From assembly GCA_005879655.1 (NCBI GenBank), contig VBJK01000204.1:1-6537 (forward strand): a stretch of DNA of 6,537 nt, given 5' to 3'. The notes beneath the pieces are model-generated. The model searched no databases. It saw only the letters and a program-made list of their open reading frames with translations, and had not been told where the DNA came from. Both the position numbers and the translations under genes were made by a program. Below, in pieces: positions 6,468 through 6,537 of the stretch. Within the stretch, counting starts at the first letter, position 1, and the number at the start of each line of letters is the position of its first letter. The stretch comes from Chloroflexota bacterium. GTDB lineage: Bacteria; Chloroflexota; Ktedonobacteria; Ktedonobacterales; Ktedonobacteraceae.

Positions 6468-6537
6468 TGTGTTCGTCGATATGTGTCTCTTATCTTAGTC
6501 TGTTCGTGGAGTTGTTTCCGGGGGGTGTAACAGGCGT
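6462..6537. repeat. Terminal overlap, right copy (identical to 1-76)
   Basis: Right-hand copy of the 76-bp overlap. Joining position 6537 to position 77 closes the molecule at 6461 bp and makes the leader continuous from the PBS (186) to the gag start (6467 = position 6). Confidence 0.95.

Larger units (their letters stand above)
1..6537 (-). mobile_element. Ty3/Gypsy chromovirus LTR retrotransposon, circularly permuted, one LTR
   Basis: The whole window is one retroelement. Seen directly: an LTR with inverted ends, a PBS two bases from it, a polypurine tract at its other edge, gag with a zinc knuckle, pol in the order PR-RT-RH-IN, and a C-terminal chromodomain. RNase H before integrase is the Ty3/Gypsy order (Copia has IN before RT), and the chromodomain places it among the chromoviruses. 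PR, RT, RH and IN catalytic residues are all present, which suggests a young element, but a +1 shift between RNase H and IN breaks Pol in this copy. The ends of the contig overlap by 76 bp, so the true unit is a 6461-bp circle or collapsed repeat. No host flank or target-site duplication is present, so the insertion site and host cannot be read. Confidence 0.97.

Overview
The window is one complete copy, circularly permuted, of an LTR retrotransposon of the Ty3/Gypsy (Metaviridae) chromovirus type, read entirely from the minus strand. It is eukaryotic DNA. Gag has a CCHC zinc knuckle, Pol runs protease, reverse transcriptase, RNase H, integrase, and the integrase ends in a GPY/F module and a chromodomain. 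The base composition is balanced and I see no host gene. A fungus or an oomycete-like host is plausible from the style of the proteins, but the sequence alone does not settle it.

The first 76 bases are identical to the last 76 (1-76 = 6462-6537). This overlap covers the gag start codon and is not the LTR, so the contig closes into a circle of 6461 bp with one LTR. The usual cause is assembly collapse of two identical LTRs; a real one-LTR circle or a tandem array would look the same. With both LTRs restored the linear element would be about 6737 bp.

Layout in transcription order (minus strand): LTR 464->189 (276 bp, imperfect inverted ends TGTGATGTA / TACTTCACA), two bases, primer-binding site 186->173, AUG-free leader, gag 6467->5661, a -1 ribosomal frameshift signal at 5682-5640, pro-RT-RNase H 5754->3007, then integrase-chromodomain in the +1 frame (3032->1623) after what looks like a one-base insertion. 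A 279-bp spacer with its own TATA-like box follows, then an accessory reading frame (1343->600, 247 aa) in the position of env. Next come two covarying hairpins, the polypurine tract 476->465 and the LTR again.

The standard parts would act together: Gag forms the particle, Gag-Pol is made by -1 frameshifting, reverse transcription starts at the PBS and uses the PPT for the plus strand, and the integrase chromodomain would guide insertion to methylated histone H3. The less ordinary parts are (1) the accessory ORF, with an acidic N-terminal half, a faintly chromo-like segment and a very basic tail; (2) the U3, built of ten 12-bp CAATTG units and three 18-bp TGACTCA-like units; (3) the same TGACTCA motif three times upstream of the accessory ORF, next to a TATA box; and (4) sequence blocks shared between the gag start and the accessory ORF start.
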